Assembly: GCA_027596035.1 (NCBI GenBank)
Contig: JADGJA010000734.1
Location: 1 to 11,630 of the forward strand
Direction: 5' to 3'
Source: Thoreauomyces humboldtii
Taxonomy: Eukaryota > Chytridiomycota > Chytridiomycetes > Spizellomycetales > Powellomycetaceae
DNA length: 11,630 nt
The position numbers were made by a program, and so were the translations under genes. The notes beneath the pieces are model-generated. The model saw only the letters and a list, made by a program, of their open reading frames with translations. It had not been told where the DNA came from and did no database searches. Positions 1-8,008 of the stretch are shown here, one piece after another; position 1 is the stretch's first letter; each line of letters begins with the position of its first letter.

Positions 1-127
1 ATCCCCACGCTTAACCCTTGGCCCGGTCCAACTTTCACAACCCGGGCAAACCCCCGGCAAAAACGCGGGGGGGTGCCCCCATTTTTTGGCCCCCCCCCCC
101 CCTCCCGCATCTCCCGTTCCGCGACAG
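1..127. other. Low-quality-looking, homopolymer-rich window edge
   Basis: This stretch holds a G7 run, a C5 run, a T6 run and a C14 run in about 50 bases and translates to nothing recognisable, although one frame stays open into the PIH1 exon. The PIH1 gene must have at least its N-terminal segment here or beyond. The pattern looks like the poor end of a contig or read rather than normal gene sequence. It could also contain a real intron ending at the CAG at 125-127. Confidence 0.5.
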
Positions 128-1824
128 ATTTACGAAGCGGAGCTGGCTCAGATGGAAGCCGAGCGCGGAAACGATGTGAGGTTTGTCACGCCGACACCCG
201 GCCACGTCATCAAAACGCACGTCAAGACCAAGAAAGGGTCCAACGAGGTCCGGAAAAAGGTTTTTATCAATATGAGCACGTCTCCCGAGATCGTCGCCGC
301 AACGCCGGAGGCTTCCGAAGGAGCAGCTTTGGACGGGCCGAAGGGAACCGCGTGGAGCATCCCGTACAGTCTGACCAAGCCTCGAGAGGATCTCGATGCG
401 GGTAAGAGAGATCGCAATGGAACTGCTCATTGCGAAAGCGACTCTGGCTGATATCGGAAACGTTGCGCTGGATTCAGTTGGCTCACCATGTACGGTTTAC
501 GACTGCGTGTTCCATCCTGATACGTACAAGAAGGGACTGGTCTCTGCGGCGTTCGAGCAACTTCTTGCCGCAACAGCCATCGAAGGAATTGAGCGGGAGT
601 TCAAAGTGACGCTCGAGAAGAGTAAGATACATCCTGTTCCACCCAAACAAAACCGATTCATTCTAACAGCCTCATCGCTTTTGCCCGTACTTCAGAGTAT
701 CGCACCCCGCGCATGAACTTCAAAGGCACACCGGTCGCTTCCGTCATCCGCACACCCACTCCAGGCGCCGCATCAAAGCCCTCGACCAAGCTCTCCAAAT
801 CAGCCTTCCTTGCCTCCCTCTCTCGACCATCCTCCTCTTCCCATCCACCTTCACCCCCACCACCTACACCAGTGACACCGACCGTTTCAGGTCTCCCCTC
901 TCTCCTTCCGTTGCCCGCCACTGCTCCCCTCATCGAAGACATCAGTCCGGCTGCAGGACCCGTGGGGATCCGGGAGGTGGAAACGGTCGCGGACGTGACG
1001 GTGGTGGTTGAACCAAAGTACACGATCACCCATCGAGGACAGAGGACAGACTATCAGGAGTACACGCAGGAGAGGGAACGTCAGAAGGGAGCGAGACCCG
1101 ACGAGGTGGTCGTCAGAATCGAGTTGCCCGGCGTGGTGAGTTTTTCCAGGAAAAGGGGAACTTGGGCTACCATCCCCATCGCTGACGTGCACTTTTCCTT
1201 GAACGCTGTCTGATCCTCTGCTTTTCCCGTCAGCGGTCATCATCAGCGATCGACCTGACTCCTACCTCAAGCCACCTGACGCTTACGGTTCCTTCGAGAT
1301 ACTCGCTCTCCATCGCCCTCCCCTTCGACGTCGTAGCGGACCGCGCACAGGCAGTGTTCGAGAAGAAGAACGAGAGACTGATCGTCACGCTACCCGTGGT
1401 CAAAGCCCCTGATGCCGTGTTGGTGAGCTCCCTCGCCGCTTTTACCCCTCGGTGGTGAAGGAGTCTGATCTTTTTTTTTCTGTGTCTGTGAAAGCCGCCG
1501 TCAACCGCCGAGTTCGAAGTTCCCGAACCCGAAGAGGACAAGAAGGAGGACGACGGCGCAGAGGTGGCTCACCGCGAGGGAAGCGAGGACGGGGATGGAT
1601 GGGTCAGGGTCGAGTCGCCAAGCAAGGAACCTCCTTCATCTCAGGAACATGAAGACGTGGAAATTGTAGTTGACACGGAAGGATCGACTGCCAAACCAAA
1701 CGAAGGTGAACAATCCGACGATAACGCTGTCGAGGATCATGGGATTCTCCGTGCTCTCGTCCAGTCTGTGGAGAAAACTCCGGTCAGGCTATCCAACACT
1801 ATCATGTACGATCTGGAGGACTAG
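128..1824 (+). CDS. PIH1/Nop17-domain protein with C-terminal CS-like domain (Kintoun/DNAAF2-like), 5' end missing
   Basis: Visible exons are 128-401, 478-621, 696-1135, 1234-1422 and 1495-1824 (TAG), giving 458 residues. Every junction keeps frame. The first ~150 residues are a PIH1 domain: TPTPGHVIKT, KKVFINMSTSPEI, WSIPYSLTKPREDLD, then VYDCVFHPDTYKKGL, ATAIEGIEREF and, restored across intron 2, KKYRTPRMNFKG. A Ser/Pro-rich linker follows, then KYTITHRGQRTDYQEYT and a beta-rich CS/p23-like module (VVVRIELPGV, LTLTVPSRYSLSIALPF, LIVTLPV). An acidic disordered tail ends in SNTIMYDLED. PIH1 proteins are Hsp90/R2TP co-chaperones that help assemble snoRNPs, PIKK kinases or axonemal dyneins; the PIH1 plus CS order is that of Kintoun. 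The true start is not visible. Exon 128 follows a CAG acceptor, but upstream sequence is homopolymer-rich and Arg-Gln just before it could also be coding. Cytosolic role is inferred. The alternative is simply a fungal Pih1/Nop17. Confidence 0.86.
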
Positions 1825-2195
1825 AGACTTCGGGCACTAAAAAGTTTTCTTAGCGGGAGGACCGACGAGAGTTTCCGCACTCTCTTCCATTTTCTTTTGA
1901 GACTTTGGACCCTTGCGGTTGCTCTACTAAAAGCGATTCCTTCTGGAAACCGTGGAAACCTGATCAAGCAACTAATACACGGTCAAACCAATTCTCATTG
2001 CTTTGTTCTACGATATTTCGAAAGGAGGGAGGATTTGGAGAGGGTCTATTCACAATGGCAATCCGATGGTTGCAGTAGGAGCAGGGGGAGAGAGGGAGTG
2101 GCGAAGTGGGTATCATGTCGTGGCTACCAAAAAGTCACGCGGGGTGGTGTGTGATTGTGAGTGGGTGAGGGAGGGAAAAGGCTCCGGAGCCCGCT
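1825..2195. other. Convergent intergenic region between PIH1-like and kinase genes
   Basis: The 371 bases separate two tail-to-tail stop codons and should hold both 3' UTRs. T-rich runs (1840-1850, 1890-1900) and purine-rich GGGAGAGAGGGAG-type sequence near 2080-2100 are visible. A perfect 12-bp palindrome, GGCTCCGGAGCC, lies at 2180-2191, five bases past the kinase stop. No coding potential, tRNA or clear AATAAA for either gene was seen. Confidence 0.6.
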
Positions 2196-5007
2196 TCACT
2201 TTCCAGTGGGTTTCAGCTGACTTGACCCGACCTGCTTGATCTGTGGAAACAGAGTCGGACCTGCAGCCGTGACGAGCATTGCAGATGTCTTTGCCGTGGT
2301 CTTGTCCGGTCCGCCGAGAGATGGAAGGACCAGCATGTCCTGCGTGACAAAGAACAGCCCCCAAAAAAGCGTGAGTTACTTGGACGAAACTTCAAAGCAG
2401 TCAATGGAGGTACCTTCGGTCGAGACTTGTCAGCGCCTGCATCGTGCTTTGCCAATCCAGGAAGATGTGGCAAAGTCGCCATGGATGAGGATGGGACAGG
2501 CGCGCCCGGTTTCGAGTGATGGGATGTCGGTACGGCCGCGATGTGGGGAAGCTGCAGGAAACGTATATGTTGAGACAAACGAGCAAAAGGATGGGACATG
2601 AACCGCATGTCCTACCTTGTGTGAAGAAGCGACAGCCGTTTTCCCCACCACCGCGTTCCCCCACATGCCTTTCTGATCCGCGCTCTGCGCCGCCGACCCC
2701 TGCAGCTGCTGCTGTTGCTGAGATCCGCCCTTCTTCGTTCCAGCCGAAGCCCTCAACCGCTGTCTCAACCTCGCCGCATGTGCGCTACTTGCGGCGCCCG
2801 CTTCAGTCGGTCCAGGGGCGGCACGTTTCGTCGAGTCATCCTGCTTGAACTTCGCGTAGAAGGCCGACGTAGCTGGCGCAGGTACCGCGGTCGGATGAAT
2901 AGGCGGTAGCGAGAGTGACGAGGCGGGTGCTGCTGCTGCTGCTGCCGCCGCTGCGGCGGCGCTAGGATTCGCGGCCACGATGGTCGCGCCGGAGACGTTG
3001 CTGGTGGTGGTGGTGATGTTGGAGTGGTGGGTTGCGTTCGTGTACGGTATGTGAGCCGCGGATGCAATGCTGGTGATGTAGGGGCCGGTGGTACGAGCCG
3101 GTGCGGCTTGTGGGACCGCTAGGAGAGTTCCTCCGTTGGGATGCTGGCTTAACGCAACGGAGGGATCTCCTGCTTGGGCGCGGAGATGAGACGGTTTGGC
3201 AGATTTCCCTGCGTGAGCTCGCGGTGGATTGCTGGTACCATGGGCAGCTGCGTCCGGCCCCGGCGCCTTCTCCCCCACGGGTTTTGTCGTAGTCGATCCA
3301 TGAGTTCCCCCTGGAATCGTTGGCGCTGCGGCCGGGGCTTGAGCCTTGCTGGACTTCAAGTACGAGGTCGATGTATGTCCGACCTTTCCGTCCTGTTTTT
3401 CCCCATCCCCTTCTCCTTTCTTGACAGCTTTCACAGCGACAGCGACCGGCGCTCCCGTGGTGAGCTGGACGTTCGAATTGGAGGCGTGGAGTGATTTGCG
3501 TCGTGCTGAACGTCCCTTCATAGGCGCCGTAACGGACTCGCCACCGTCCGCGGGCATGTCCCGAAAGTAGGCGGATCGTAGTGCGTCCTTTGAGGATATT
3601 CTAGGTACGGGAATCAGCAACGTAATGACACTCTAGCTTCTATGATCGAAAACACCAACCGTTCGTCGGGGTTGTAGGCAAGCAGCGCATTGATGAGATC
3701 CACGCAATCCGATCCGACATGAGGTATCAAAGCCCGGATGCCCGTCCCTTCCTTCGGTGGGAAGCTGTACTTCAATGCCGAAGCCTTCGATCTGCCAAAC
3801 CGCCAAATAATCCAAGAGCCGTCAGCTTTCGTCCCACGCTGAACTTCCCTCACGCTCCCTTTCCTCTTCCTTCCGCCTTACCCAGCGAGATACCTCAGCA
3901 GCTCCTTCTTCGGTGACCCGAGCACGGCATGTATCCTATGCAGCTGGTCGAGCTCGTTGCACCCGGGGAACAGCGGCACTCTCGATACGATCTCGAACAG
4001 CACGCATCCGGCACCCCAGATGTCCATCTTGTACGAGTAGAAGCCTTGGGTGAGGAGACACTCCGGAGGTCGGTACCAGCGGGTCGCAATGTATTCCGTG
4101 TACGGTTGCTTGCTGTGGATTCCCCGACAGGATCCAAAGTCGGCGATCTTGATGTTGTTGTCTTTTACGAGAATGTTCTGGATGCGGGGACGGTGAAGAA
4201 AGTTAGGTCGGAAATTGCAGTTTCTTTCAGTTTCATCCGTCAACCGCAACTTACCTCGGGCTTGATGTCCCGATGAAAGATCCCCTTGCTGTCGCCAAAA
4301 GAGAATGGAGCATCAGAACAGCTTTTCCTTCTGTTTCCTCGCTCGCTTCCAACCCACCCGTGGATGTACTCCAAAGCTTTGCAGATCTGATGCATGAACA
4401 GTCTCGCCCGTCCCTCGGTGAGCAGCGCCGCCGTTTTTCTCTGCGAGATGAGCTCGTAGAGGTTGCACTCCATGAGCTCAAAGTTGAGATTTAGCTGGCC
4501 ATTCTTGGGTTCACTGTCGGAAAAGCGAGAGATCTGAGGAGAAAGCGATGGGGAATCGATGAAGGCTGGAAAAAGCTCTTACAAGATGACTTCCTCAAGA
4601 TCGACAATGTGTTGATGCGGGTTGAGTCTCCGTAGCGCTTGGATCTCTCGGAGGGTTTCGATCTCCTCGTAGCTGGATACCCAAATTCCGTCCGATGTAA
4701 GCCAGTGTCCTCTGACCGGTTTCGCTCGAATGCGTCTCCTTGTTTACCTTTTGAAGTGTTTCCGGAACCTCTTCATGGCGGAAATCCTCCCCGTCTTCTT
4801 CTGCTTGACTCTGATGACCTCGGAAAACGTCCCCTCCCCAAGCTTTCCCAGCATGCGGTAGTCTGTTCGGATAGAAAGCGACTGTCAGGCTCGAGATGTG
4901 CTGGTACGTCTCACTGCCGCATTCGAAGCTTTACCATCGAGCTTGCCTCCGCCGCCTGATGGTGCCGCGCTGCCGGCCGGCCTATCGTCGCTTTCCTCCT
5001 TTCCCAT
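2196..5007 (-). CDS. CMGC/RCK-family protein kinase, MOK-like, with long disordered C-terminal tail
   Basis: The ten exons are 5007-4935, 4862-4748, 4672-4583, 4513-4358, 4288-4255, 4177-3882, 3791-3660, 3600-2616, 2551-2414 and 2339-2196 (TGA); total 2163 nt, 720 residues. All phases match. Kinase motifs in order: Gly loop GEGTFSEV (33-40), Lys55 in AMKRF, Glu72 in LREIQAL, HRDIKPEN with Asp152 and Asn157, DFG (169-171), TEY (183-185), and RPPE in place of APE (192-195). The domain ends near 314 after DERISSKDALRSAYFRDM. LREIQALRRLNPH, ECLLTQGFYSYKMD and FPGCNELDQL are typical of MOK within the RCK group (MAK, ICK/CILK1, MOK). TEY predicts dual Thr/Tyr phosphorylation. Residues 315-720 are low complexity (Ala, Pro, Ser, one Gln5). 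The last three exons rest on codon phase and intron signals; if intron 8 were retained the protein would stop at 2430. Animal relatives regulate cilia; fungal relatives include Ime2/Crk1-type kinases. Confidence 0.88.
2929..2963 (-). repeat. Alanine-coding trinucleotide repeat in the kinase tail
   Basis: A GCT/GCC/GCG run on the + strand encodes about twelve consecutive alanines in the kinase C-terminal tail. The mixture of synonymous codons at one end and pure GCT units at the other suggests slippage acting on an older tract. Its length is likely to vary between strains. Confidence 0.8.
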
Positions 5008-5903
5008 CGGGTTGACAAGGCTTCTGAATGTGACGCCAGTGCGTGCAGAATGATGCCGTATGGATGGAAACCGTGAGACGATGCGTGCTGGAAGGGTGTG
5101 TCCGCGAGGTTGAGAGCTCTGCCGAATGGTGGTAGAAACGCTTTCGATAGAGTGGAATGTCGGTGTTCGATCGTAGCAAAAAGGGTATTTGGGTATCCGA
5201 CCGCGCGCCGTGCCTTTCTTCACCGACGACCGCAGCTGCCCCTCGACGGTGATGTATCCTGTCGCTGTTGCAGACGAGAAAGAGGGAGGCTGTCTCGAAG
5301 AAAGGGGAAATAGCGGACGAGGAAAGGGAAATCAACCCGGCCAAGAGGCCTATCTCCCCTGCTATAGTGATGAGCCAAAAATAGCCGCTCACATCGTTCT
5401 TTTTTTCTCGGACATTTTAATTCTCGGGACATTCCCCTTCGGATAGCGAGGACAGATCTGCAGGGGTGAAAAGCAAGGAATGGTCGGGAGCGCTGCTGTC
5501 TGGACGTCATGCGATGTGCTCAAAGGGAAACGTTACCTAGCTCGGTCGAGACTGTTTTCTTGGGCTGTCCATGTGCGACAACCAAGGCGAAGCTTTGTTC
5601 GATGCTAAGCAGCCGTGTCAGGATGTTCGGGGACGTACACAGGAGGAGCTAAGCCAAACTCAAGTCCGGCATCTGAGGTTTTGCGAAGGCAGTTTACAAC
5701 TGGAACGATCCACGAAATGAAAATGTTGCGGATTGTGCAGGACTCGCTGTCGCTGTCAATTGGTTGCAAATCCTCGAACGACGAAATCGACTTTCGATCG
5801 ACGTTCTAGAAGCCCGTTCAAACGACTTTGACATCATGAAGAAGTAAGGTGATAGTATAATAAAGGAGACACAGACAGGAATGGATATAATACGGTAACG
5901 TCT
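5008..5903. other. Gene-free region: kinase promoter and SCP2 3' flank
   Basis: This 896-base gap lies between the kinase start codon and the SCP2 stop codon, both on the - strand, so it should hold the SCP2 3' UTR and terminator and the kinase promoter and 5' UTR. Short open frames here (for example 5615-5809 + and 4982-5392 -) lack recognisable motifs or intron-compatible extensions. A CArG-like CCAAAAATAG lies at 5375-5384, too weak to call. No tRNA or other RNA was recognised. Confidence 0.6.
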
Positions 5904-7488
5904 TCAGAGCTTGGACTTGGGCTTGAGCTCCTTGAGTACGGAATCGAGCTCTGTGAAAGAGGAATGGATGAGAGATAGGATCAAACGCATACGATCACTC
6001 TTCAGCTGTGAACTTACTGGTGGCAAGCATCATGTTTCCTGTTGACGAGCGCATGAAAAAGGAAAACGGAGAAGAAGGGTTGTTAGGATGAAAGGATCCG
6101 TCTGGTTTCGGGATGGAACGATGACATACCCTTGATCTTCAGCTTGCCTCCCATGAACGCCTTCTGGCCGTTCAGTTTTCCGCTGGCGAGGTCGACAAAG
6201 TCCTTGTCGGCGATGCTGATGACGATGTCGGGCTTGCCGGTGGGTGCGCCGGCAGACACGCTCACCGTGTCCTTGAGGTTCAACGTCCACGTCTGAACCT
6301 GTCCAGACGACGACTGAAGGGAAAAGGATGCACGGGTCAGTCAAGAGGCTGGAAGACTCGACAAGAGAAGAAAAGAAGCGAGTACCTTGACGTCAAACTG
6401 GAAGACGGCTTTCGTCTTCTTGGCGATGGCTGCCTTCTGGTCTGCGCTGGCAGCATCGATTCCGGACTGCGATGGGTTGGGAAATGAGCCATGTTGGTTG
6501 CGACAAGATTGAGATGAGCTGATCGATACTTTACCTTGATCTGACCGAACACGGCTGAGGATTGGAAGCCTGGGACTTCGATGGATCCTGCGGATGCGAC
6601 GGGCACGGTGGGAGCGGCGGCCGCAGCAGCGGGTGAAGGAGCGGGAGCGGAGGTGAGAGCGGGCGCAGGAGCGGCCACCGGCTTGGCCGATGCAGCGGTG
6701 GCAGACGTAGGAGCAGCAGCGGGCTTGGCCGCCTTCAGGACCGTGTCGAGACGGGTCGCGAGCATCATCTGAGGAAAAGGGGAAACAAGGGAAGAGAAGG
6801 GTGGAAGGTTCGGTGAGCGTGGGAAGATGGGGGATGGTGAAGGTGCAGGTGCAGGTGCAGGTTGGACGCAAGATCGCTGTGCCCCGCAAAGCGGGGCATG
6901 GGAGACCGCGCTTCGCGCGCAACAGGAAGTGCCTCGCTCTGTGGGGCATGAGATCGCTCGTTTCGCTCGCATGATTGACGCGCTTCGCGCGCGACAGAAG
7001 CGCCCAGCTCCGCGGGGCATGAGATCCTTCGCTTCGCTCGGTCGCCCTTTTCTTCCTTTCCCGTAAACCTACGTTTCCCTTGACCTTGAGCTTTCCGCTC
7101 ATGAAGGCCTTCTGGCCGTTGAGCTTTCCGCTTGCCAGGTCGGCGAAGGTGTCGTCCGACATGGAGATGGTGATGTCGGCTTTGCCCTCTGGCTTTCCGA
7201 GCGCGACGCGACCCTCCTTCTTGAGCTCGAGACCCCACGTCTGCTCCTTTCCGGCGGCATTCTTGATGACGAGCTCAAAGACACCGTTGACCTTGAGAGA
7301 AAAAGAAGGGAAGGTTGAGCGAAGGAGTATGGAAGATTGAGGGCTGAAATGGGAAAGGGATGAACGAGAGGGTCCTGTACCTTCTTAAGGGTCTGCTTCT
7401 TCTCTGCGTCCGACTGTGCGGCGATGCCCTGACGGATCTGCTCGAGGATGGGGCCCGACTTGAAATCGGGAACGTCGACGGAAGACAT
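5904..7488 (-). CDS. Tandem SCP2 sterol-carrier/lipid-transfer protein with C-terminal peroxisomal signal SKL
   Basis: Seven exons (7488-7381, 7291-7073, 6768-6535, 6466-6386, 6313-6130, 6038-6018, 5950-5904) total 894 nt and encode 297 residues, all phases consistent. Two homologous SCP2 domains are visible, at about residues 1-125 and 171-297, joined by an Ala/Pro linker. Each has a VPxF start, a GKEQTW or GQVQTW strand, and the signature (L/V)ASGKLNGQKAFM(S/G)GKLK(V/I)KGNMMLAT. The protein ends in PKSKL, a canonical PTS1 signal, so a peroxisomal matrix location is expected. SCP2 domains bind fatty acyl-CoAs, sterols or other lipids; the usual unit is about 100-120 residues, so this is a double-domain version without a thiolase or dehydrogenase. 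The ATG at 7488 starts the conserved region. The frame stays open to another ATG at 7575, which would add 29 Pro/Ser-rich residues. Exon 6 has only 21 nt. It shares a divergent promoter with the protease gene. Confidence 0.93.
6839..6862. repeat. GGTGCA hexamer microsatellite
   Basis: About three and a half copies of GGTGCA lie in SCP2 intron 2, next to the CG-rich repeat array. They are non-coding. Confidence 0.7.
6880..6898. repeat. Perfect 8-bp-stem hairpin in SCP2 intron 2
   Basis: TGCCCCGC, AAA, GCGGGGCA is a perfect inverted repeat with a three-base loop. It adjoins the tandem array, and its CCGCAAAGCGGGGCAT core is nearly repeated in intron 1 of the protease gene at 8520-8534. Confidence 0.75.
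6898..7041. repeat. Two ~72-nt imperfect tandem copies inside SCP2 intron 2
   Basis: Copy A is 6898-6970 and copy B 6971-7041. Shared blocks in the same order are CGCGCTTCGCGCGC, ACAG(G)AAG, a GGGGCATGAGATC block and TTCGCTCG. A further partial copy ending in GCGGGGCATG lies at about 6871-6900. The copies differ at scattered positions and by single-base gaps, so they are diverged. CG dinucleotides are much denser than in the flanking intron sequence. Confidence 0.75.
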
Positions 7489-7756
7489 TGATGGCTGGCT
7501 GTTGTGTGATGGAGAGTGGGAAAAAGAGTGGGTTGGCTTGGTGATTGGGGGAGCAATGGGTTGAGGATATAACATAGAGGACAGGATGAACGGGGGGACT
7601 GTATTAATTGAAAGGTAAGGGTGACGATTTACCGGTTACCTGGTAAGCAATCTCTCTCGAAAGTCAGGTGACGGTGAAAAACGATCGGGGAGAGGAATGT
7701 GTGGGCATGCCGCCGCCGCTCTGACATGTGGCAGCGTGGCGCAAGGCGAGAGCACT

Positions 7757-7784
7757 CTAGGGTTTCACCGCCCTAGGGTTCCAC
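7757..7784. repeat. Telobox-like direct repeat in the divergent promoter
   Basis: CTAGGGTTTCAC (7757-7768) and CTAGGGTTCCAC (7773-7784) differ by one base and start 16 bases apart. The first holds TAGGGTTT, the complement of the AAACCCTA telobox that telomere-repeat-type factors bind in some promoters. This reading is an inference. Confidence 0.45.
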
Positions 7785-7802
7785 ACATCTCTCTCTCTGC
7801 TC

Positions 7803-7814
7803 GCTTACGTAAGC
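7803..7814. promoter_or_regulatory. Perfect palindrome GCTTACGTAAGC, candidate bZIP site
   Basis: The 12 bases are perfectly self-complementary and centre on TTACGTAA, a sequence known to be bound by fungal AP-1-type bZIP factors such as Pap1. It lies 315 bases from the SCP2 start codon and 195 from the protease start codon, so it could serve either gene. Function is inferred only. Confidence 0.4.
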
Positions 7815-8008
7815 CTCCTGGGTTCTGCTCCGACGCCCTTCCCCCGGCCCTTCCCCCACACACTCTGACGAAACGGTTCTGGGGAAACAGGTGTGAGCAC
7901 ATGTGAACCAGCCAACCTGATGGTTCAGTCCAATACAGCTGGAGGACATGATCTGACTCATATACACATCGACGGATGTCTCGTCGTCCCCTGTTTCGTT
8001 CCCTCACA

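Larger units (their letters stand above)
6769..7072 (-). other. Unusually long, repeat-bearing intron 2 of the SCP2 gene
   Basis: The GTAGGT donor at 7072 and TTTTCCTCAG acceptor at 6769 bound a 304-nt intron, three to four times the others in this gene (68-91 nt). It separates KGN from MMLAT in SCP2 domain 1, so the splice is well fixed by homology to domain 2. It contains the tandem CG-rich repeat and hexamer repeat listed separately. Confidence 0.85.
7489..8008. promoter_or_regulatory. Divergent promoter region between SCP2 and ubiquitin protease genes
   Basis: The two start codons point away from each other across 520 bases, so one intergenic region should drive both genes. It contains a 12-bp palindrome at 7803-7814, a 12-bp direct repeat at 7757-7784, an imperfect inverted TTACC...GGTAA at 7629-7646 and a CT-rich run at 7788-7799. 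No convincing TATA box was seen. Transcription starts cannot be placed. Confidence 0.6.

Noticed and set aside
3464..3480. GTTCGAATT resembling a tRNA B box
   Set aside because: It lies antisense to kinase coding sequence, and no A box, acceptor stem or anticodon arm could be found around it.
2430..3620. A 396-codon - strand frame as a separate low-complexity protein
   Set aside because: It is the kinase tail exon plus intronic ends. Joining at 3600 restores the end of the kinase domain, and the end past 2616 lies in a good intron.
4673..4708. Alternative acceptor GGTCAG in kinase intron 2 that adds 12 in-frame residues
   Set aside because: It would make a 36-nt intron and insert residues where the MOK family has none; the acceptor at 4673 gives HFKSYEEIETLREIQAL with family spacing.
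5375..5384. CCAAAAATAG as a MADS-box (CArG) site upstream of the kinase
   Set aside because: It deviates from CC(A/T)6GG at the ninth base, and a near match is expected by chance in this length.
5615..5809. 64-codon + strand open frame in the gene-free region
   Set aside because: No motif, no coding-like third-position bias, and no compatible splice extension was seen; it most likely occurs by chance.
5859..5864. AATAAA on the + strand as a poly(A) signal
   Set aside because: No + strand gene ends here; the adjacent SCP2 gene is on the - strand.
6898..7041. CRISPR-like or tRNA-array reading of the intronic tandem repeat
   Set aside because: The copies are adjacent without unique spacers and are diverged along their whole length, and the host gene is eukaryotic.
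7976..8008. Upstream ATG as the protease start
   Set aside because: It is in frame but has C at -3 and adds only 11 residues; the ATG at 8009 has A at -3. It cannot be excluded.
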